This document shows positions 5,761-9,264 of a stretch of DNA of 9,264 nt, in pieces. Made by a program: the position numbers and the translations under genes. The stretch's first letter is position 1. Each line of letters begins with the position of its first letter. The notes below the pieces were generated by a model. That model was given only the letters and a program-made list of their open reading frames with translations, was not told where the DNA came from and made no database searches. The DNA is from CAYYOS01 sp964473355. GTDB lineage: Bacteria > Pseudomonadota > Gammaproteobacteria > Burkholderiales > REEB80. The stretch lies in NCBI GenBank assembly GCA_964473355.1, contig CAYYOS010000100.1, positions 1 through 9,264 of the forward strand, read 5' to 3'.

Positions 5761-7345
5761 TTGAGGTTTCCGAAAAAGCACTGTTAAATGTGGCAGCCAA
5801 AAATTTTCTATCAATTTTGCCATTAGCGTTGCGCGGTAAGTCACCAGCCCAAGGCTCGATACGGGCTGGAACCATGAATGCCGGCAATGTTTGTTTGCAA
5901 ATCGCCATTAATGCTTCGCTATCTAATTGCGTATTAGGTTTTGGGGTAGCCACTACGATAATAGCCTGACCCAGCACCGGATGGGGTATGCCTAGGGCTA
6001 CCGCTTCCGCTACTAGTTTACTGCTATAGACTACTTCTTCGACTTCACTCGGACTAACGCGATAGCCAGAGGTTTTAATCATTTCGTCACGGCGGCTGAT
6101 GAAGTATAAAAAACCTTCTTCGTCCCTGCGTACGGTATCGCCCGACCATACCGCCATTTCCGTCAGCGGCAAGGCAGGGTCCGGATGTGGTACCGGTTTA
6201 AAACGTTCCGCGGTTTTCTCTTTGTCGTTCCAATAGCCCAAAGCGACTAAGGGGCCGCGATGCACTAATTCACCCGCTTCGTTTGGGAGACAGGGGGAGC
6301 CATCTTCGCGCACCACTAGGATCTCCGCATTGGGTATAGCGCGCCCCATAGACTCGGGACGCCGAGCTAATTCTTGCGGGTGAAGATAGGTTGAGCGAAA
6401 TGCTTCCGTTAGGCCATACATTAAGAACACTTTGGTCTTGGGCAAAGCTTGTCGTAGCGCATTGAGTGTTGCAATCGGCATGGCGCCGCCGGAATTGGTT
6501 ATATAACGTAAGTGTTGAGAAATTTCCGCTGGCCATTCTAGTTGAGAAAGCTGTATCCATAGCGGCGGCACCGCAGCCAAGCCGGTGATTGTGTGGCGAG
6601 CTAGCGCACGGATAATATCTCGCGGCAATAAGTAATTCATGAGCACGGCACAGCCGCCGCTTAACAACGCGGTATTTATCTGGCTTAAACCATAGTCAAA
6701 ACTCAAGGGCAGCACGCTTAGAATTTTGTCTGAGGCATTGTTTTCTAGGTACTGCGCCACGCTTATCGCCCCCACCACGATATTACGATGTGATAAGACC
6801 ACGCCTTTAGGCTTGCCCGTGCTACCCGAGGTGTACAAAATAGCCGCGACGTCACTATCAATACGCCGCCTGGGTGGCTGCGATGGCGCATCCAACGCCC
6901 TTTCCCAGGGGATTAAATATAGCGTCCCAGCGCTTTCTTCCGCGGGCAAGCCTATGACTAAAAGGGTGTGCAAATCGGGGCAGGAGGTTAGGACCTCGCG
7001 CAGCGCTGCCAGACGTTCTTTGGAAGTCACGAGCAGTCGTACGTTACAGTCGCGCAAAATATGGACAACTTGCTCAGCTTTAAGGAGAGGGTTAACCGGC
7101 ACAAAAACCGCGCCACAAAAGCTTGCGCCATAGATGGCGGTAACCGTTTCCAGCCGCTTCTCTAAGTAAACCGCGACGCGTTCACCAGATTTAATGCCAC
7201 AGGCAGCGAAGGCGGCAGCGTTTTTTTCTATGGCATGCAGCAGCTCGGCATACGTAAAGCGTGAATCTTGATATTGCAATGCGAGGGCATCCGGCGTTGT
7301 TTGCGCCGAGCTGAATGGTAGCTCATGAAATAACGATACCCACAT
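5753..7345 (-). CDS. AMP-forming acyl-CoA ligase/synthetase, exosortase A-associated type
   Basis: A 530-residue ANL-superfamily enzyme that adenylates a carboxylate and transfers it to CoA or another thiol. All core motifs are intact: A3 phosphate loop YTSGSTGKPKG at 171-181, A5 YGLTEAF at 310-316, A7 SGDTV at 401-405, the hinge region RRDEMIKTSGYRVSP at 418-432 and the A10 catalytic lysine K510 in NANGKIDR. No carrier-protein or condensation domain is fused. Its overlap with the fold-III decarboxylase is the arrangement of the ligase/decarboxylase pair known from exosortase A clusters, and the sequence fits that family better than long-chain fatty-acid ligases. The start at 7345 has AGGGAA about 8 nt upstream and a stop codon just before in frame. 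The substrate cannot be told from sequence; a stand-alone amino-acid-activating enzyme is an alternative. Confidence 0.86.
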   Translation of the reverse strand: MWVSLFHELPFSSAQTTPDALALQYQDSRFTYAELLHAIEKNAAAFAACGIKSGERVAVYLEKRLETVTAIYGASFCGAVFVPVNPLLKAEQVVHILRDCNVRLLVTSKERLAALREVLTSCPDLHTLLVIGLPAEESAGTLYLIPWERALDAPSQPPRRRIDSDVAAILYTSGSTGKPKGVVLSHRNIVVGAISVAQYLENNASDKILSVLPLSFDYGLSQINTALLSGGCAVLMNYLLPRDIIRALARHTITGLAAVPPLWIQLSQLEWPAEISQHLRYITNSGGAMPIATLNALRQALPKTKVFLMYGLTEAFRSTYLHPQELARRPESMGRAIPNAEILVVREDGSPCLPNEAGELVHRGPLVALGYWNDKEKTAERFKPVPHPDPALPLTEMAVWSGDTVRRDEEGFLYFISRRDEMIKTSGYRVSPSEVEEVVYSSKLVAEAVALGIPHPVLGQAIIVVATPKPNTQLDSEALMAICKQTLPAFMVPARIEPWAGDLPRNANGKIDRKFLAATFNSAFSETSNE

Positions 7346-7383
7346 TTATTATTCCCTTGTCATACATTGGTTTAACTAAAGGG

Positions 7384-7392
7384 ATGATACCA
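7384..7392 (-). promoter_or_regulatory. Candidate extended -10 promoter for the ligase-decarboxylase operon
   Basis: The minus strand reads TGG-TATCAT, an extended -10 (TGn) with five of six -10 bases (7384-7389). The -35 region 17 bp upstream is poor (TGGGCT), as is common for extended -10 promoters. Transcription would start near 7377, about 30 nt before the ligase ATG at 7345. Confidence 0.4.
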
Positions 7393-7439
7393 TTTTCACT
7401 GGGGCAAGCCCACGATGGCAACAACACTTGTAACCCATA

Positions 7440-7477
7440 GATAGGACGATTTGTAGTTATCGCCTATCCCTACTACA
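7440..7477. repeat. Overlapping inverted repeats upstream of the GGDEF-EAL gene
   Basis: Two inverted repeats interlock. GATAGG-a-CGA (7440-7449) pairs with TCGCCTATC (7460-7468), nine base pairs with one bulged A. TGTAGT (7452-7457) pairs perfectly with ACTACA (7472-7477). The TAGG...CGCCTA half-sites resemble those in the spacer at 3904-3997. The position over the candidate promoter for the gene at 7527 suggests an operator; that role is inference. Confidence 0.45.
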
Positions 7478-7479
7478 CT
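7451..7479 (+). promoter_or_regulatory. Candidate promoter for the GGDEF-EAL gene
   Basis: TTGTAG (7451-7456) and TACACT (7474-7479) are separated by exactly 17 bp, matching three and four of six consensus bases. Transcription would begin near 7486, leaving a leader of about 40 nt. The -35 lies in the loop of one inverted repeat and the -10 overlaps the arm of another, consistent with a regulated promoter. Confidence 0.35.
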
Positions 7480-7489
7480 CAAGACATGG

Positions 7490-7513
7490 GCTCGGCCCTC
7501 ATGAAGGCCGGGC
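7490..7513 (+). promoter_or_regulatory. 5' leader stem-loop ahead of the GGDEF-EAL gene
   Basis: GCTCGGCC (7490-7497) pairs with GGCCGGGC (7506-7513): eight base pairs including one G-T wobble, around an 8-nt loop. It ends 13 nt before the ATG at 7527, so in the mRNA it would sit just upstream of the ribosome-binding region. It does not match a cyclic-di-GMP riboswitch. It could tune translation, or terminate or stabilise transcripts. Confidence 0.4.
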
Positions 7514-7526
7514 AAAATTTCAGAGC

Positions 7527-9173
7527 ATGTTTGGGATTGTTATGGACTGGAACATAAAGTTTTTTGCGATCCTGCTAGTGGCCGTCGGGGGCATTTTATT
7601 AGCCCGATCTTTGGGGTATGCGCGCTTTTTGCTAAAGGACGAGCATGGGCACCCGCGCGGCTGGCGCACGTTGTTTGTATTTGTGATTATGTTTATCGCA
7701 GGTTATCTCGCTTACGGCGCAACACTGCTTTCCCGTCCGATGCTACCCATAGATTTGTTGATTTCCGGTGTTTTTTTTGGTGGCGGCTTATTCGTAGTGT
7801 TAGTCGTGCGCATGAGCGTCCATACCGTGCAACACGTCCATCACATCCGTGCCTTAGAACGTCACCATGCCCTACACGATAGCTTAACCAATCTTCCCAA
7901 TCGCCATCTTTTAATGGGGAGAATAGATCAAGCAATAGCCGAGGCTCAAGACAAGCAAAAATCCTTGGCGATTTTAATTTTAGATTTGAATCGTTTTAAG
8001 GAAGTCAACGATACACTCGGGCATCACTGCGGCGACCAGCTTTTGATGGAGTTGGCGCCCCGGCTGCGTCAAGCGGTTGGCCCCCTGGACATGGTGGCGC
8101 GTTTAGGCGGTGACGAATTCGGCTTTATCTTGACTGCGGTGAGCGCAGAAGAAGCAAAATTTACGTCACAGCGGATTCTGCAAGCCGTGGATCAACCCTT
8201 TACCATAGAAGGCCACGGCTTAAGTGTTGGTGGCAGCGTGGGGATTGCAATGTTTCCGGAACACGGGGAAGAGCCGCAACTACTACTGCAGCACGCCGAT
8301 GTCGCGATGTATGAAGCTAAACGTCACGGTCAGGGGTATGCCTTTTATGAAGTGGCCCATGATCAGTATAGCCTTAACCGTTTGCGAGTGATTAGCAGCT
8401 TGCGTGATCCTGCGCTGTTTCAGCAATTGTTACTGTATTTTCAGCCCAAAATCTCCCTGAAGGACGGCAAAGTGTGTGGCGTAGAAGCGTTATTACGCTG
8501 GCAGCACCCCACTATGGGCACGATTATGCCGGATAATTTTATCGGTGTGGCTGAGCGTGCCGGGGTCATGAGACAGCTGACGCTTTGGGTCTTACAGAGC
8601 ACCTTAAAACAAATGGAGGTGTGGCAAAGCGCCGGGTTGGTTTTGCACGCCGCGATTAATCTTTCAGTACGCAATTTAAGCGACGCGAATTTGCCGGAAG
8701 AAATGAGCAGGCTACTGGATGCCCACGCTATTCCACCCTCTCATATTACGCTGGAAGTTACCGAAAGCAGCATGATGGGCAACCCCCGCCTGGCGCATGA
8801 AATTTTAGGAAGATTAAATGCCCGGGGCTTCCTTACCGCTATTGATGATTTTGGCAGCGGCTATTCGTCTCTTGCGTACATCAAAAGCCTGCCTGCATCA
8901 GAAATTAAGATAGACAAGGCTTTTGTTCTCAATATGACCCGTGATGAAAGCGACGCCGTCATTGTTCATTCCACTATTGCCCTTGCCCACAATATGGGGT
9001 ATCGCGTCGTTGCCGAAGGGGTAGAGAATGCAGAAATTCTCGAATTACTGCAGATCCTGGGCTGCGACGTGGCACAAGGCTTTTACTTTAGCGAACCCAT
9101 GCCCGCCAGTGAGGTTTTGCCCTGGGTGCAAATCCAAAATCGCAATCATTTAAGCTATGCCCGGATTAATTGA
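7527..9173 (+). CDS. Membrane-anchored GGDEF-EAL cyclic-di-GMP signalling protein
   Basis: A 548-residue bifunctional-type protein. Three hydrophobic segments (about 9-29, 47-68, 73-98) anchor it in the inner membrane; no PAS, HAMP or other named sensor domain is seen. A His-rich linker leads to a GGDEF domain starting at DSLTNLPNR (118-126). The active site GGDEF (194-198) is intact, so diguanylate cyclase activity is possible. The inhibitory I-site RxxD is not conserved: the equivalent residues 185-188 read GPLD. The EAL domain keeps E320-A321-L322-L323-R324, N378, E410, DDFGSGYSSL at 440-449, K461, E497 and Q517, the set expected of an active phosphodiesterase. The net activity cannot be read from sequence. 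The start at 7527 has a poor ribosome-binding site; ATG at 7542, five codons in, has GGGA 5 nt upstream and may be the true start. Confidence 0.93.
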   Translation: MFGIVMDWNIKFFAILLVAVGGILLARSLGYARFLLKDEHGHPRGWRTLFVFVIMFIAGYLAYGATLLSRPMLPIDLLISGVFFGGGLFVVLVVRMSVHTVQHVHHIRALERHHALHDSLTNLPNRHLLMGRIDQAIAEAQDKQKSLAILILDLNRFKEVNDTLGHHCGDQLLMELAPRLRQAVGPLDMVARLGGDEFGFILTAVSAEEAKFTSQRILQAVDQPFTIEGHGLSVGGSVGIAMFPEHGEEPQLLLQHADVAMYEAKRHGQGYAFYEVAHDQYSLNRLRVISSLRDPALFQQLLLYFQPKISLKDGKVCGVEALLRWQHPTMGTIMPDNFIGVAERAGVMRQLTLWVLQSTLKQMEVWQSAGLVLHAAINLSVRNLSDANLPEEMSRLLDAHAIPPSHITLEVTESSMMGNPRLAHEILGRLNARGFLTAIDDFGSGYSSLAYIKSLPASEIKIDKAFVLNMTRDESDAVIVHSTIALAHNMGYRVVAEGVENAEILELLQILGCDVAQGFYFSEPMPASEVLPWVQIQNRNHLSYARIN

Positions 9174-9195
9174 TTATTTATAACAAAGGCATCCC

Positions 9196-9208
9196 GGGCT
9201 TAAAGCCC
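9196..9208 (+). terminator. Weak hairpin after the GGDEF-EAL gene
   Basis: GGGCT-TAA-AGCCC forms a 5-bp stem with a 3-nt loop, 23 bp past the stop codon. No T-run follows, so termination here is uncertain. Confidence 0.28.
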
Positions 9209-9219
9209 ACTTACTATTG

Positions 9220-9251
9220 TATAATGCCGCGAGCTAACTTAAAGGCTCGTG
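9220..9251 (+). promoter_or_regulatory. Consensus -10 promoter with start-site stem-loop for a gene beyond the right edge
   Basis: TATAAT at 9220-9225 is a perfect -10. The -35 is weak (TTAAAG or GGGCTT, neither at ideal match and spacing). Right after it, CGCGAGC (9228-9234) pairs with GCTCGTG (9245-9251), seven base pairs with one wobble, around the expected start site near 9232. An ATG at 9258 could open the next gene, but only seven bases remain and no good ribosome-binding site is placed for it, so nothing is called. Confidence 0.45.
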
Positions 9252-9264
9252 TCTTTTATGAGCG

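Noticed and set aside
5761..5844. Longer start for the decarboxylase
   Set aside because: The extra 28 codons overlap the ligase C-terminus, including its catalytic-lysine domain end, and do not look like decarboxylase sequence; ATG 5760 gives the usual 8-bp operon overlap.
6726..7133. 135-codon open frame antisense to the ligase
   Set aside because: It runs opposite strongly conserved ANL motifs; its composition looks like a shadow frame, with no domain or ribosome-binding evidence.
7346..7526. Cyclic-di-GMP riboswitch in the spacer before the GGDEF-EAL gene
   Set aside because: The conserved GEMM core elements and paired helices are not visible; only a simple stem-loop and operator-like repeats are present.

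Overview
The window looks like a chromosomal segment from a gammaproteobacterium with moderate G+C content. The main reason is gene order: mltD, gloB, a YafS-like methyltransferase, rnhA and dnaQ lie together as in Pseudomonas and the enterics. rnhA and dnaQ point the same way, which is the Pseudomonas-type arrangement (they are divergent in E. coli). I cannot name the genus. I see no insertion sequence, phage gene, CRISPR array, tRNA or rRNA, and no gap between genes exceeds about 180 bases.

Layout. 1-387 (-) is the N-terminal part of the lipoprotein murein transglycosylase MltD, running off the left edge. 491-1255 (-) is glyoxalase II (gloB). An 80-bp divergent spacer follows, then a compact overlapping (+) run: methyltransferase (1336-2103), rnhA (2084-2539) and dnaQ (2527-3219). 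dnaQ meets a small (-) operon tail to tail with a 4-bp overlap. That operon is an unrecognised protein of about 90 aa (3569-3841) coupled through ATGA to a secreted DUF4124 protein (3216-3572). Next, on (-), come mscL (3993-4427) with a C-terminal four-cysteine zinc-ribbon tail, then a two-gene operon: an AMP-forming acyl-CoA ligase (5753-7345) and a fold-III PLP decarboxylase (4525-5760). These two resemble the ligase/decarboxylase pair associated with exosortase A. 7527-9173 (+) is a membrane-bound GGDEF-EAL cyclic-di-GMP enzyme. The right edge holds a consensus -10 box for a gene outside the window.

How the genes relate. The left half is housekeeping: wall turnover, methylglyoxal detoxification, RNA:DNA hybrid removal and replication proofreading. 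The right half is envelope- and surface-related: an osmotic safety valve, a small-molecule-activating pair usually tied to exopolysaccharide/PEP-CTERM loci, and second-messenger turnover. No exosortase, PEP-CTERM protein, acyl carrier protein or glycosyltransferase is visible, so the ligase/decarboxylase pair looks detached from its usual cluster.

The least explained non-coding signals are clusters of TAGGC/GCCTA inverted and direct repeats in two separate spacers (about 3904-3997 and 7440-7477). Each overlaps a candidate promoter and could be operators for one shared regulator. I see no convincing wholly new system. The best leads are the detached pair, these repeats and the unrecognised coupled small gene.
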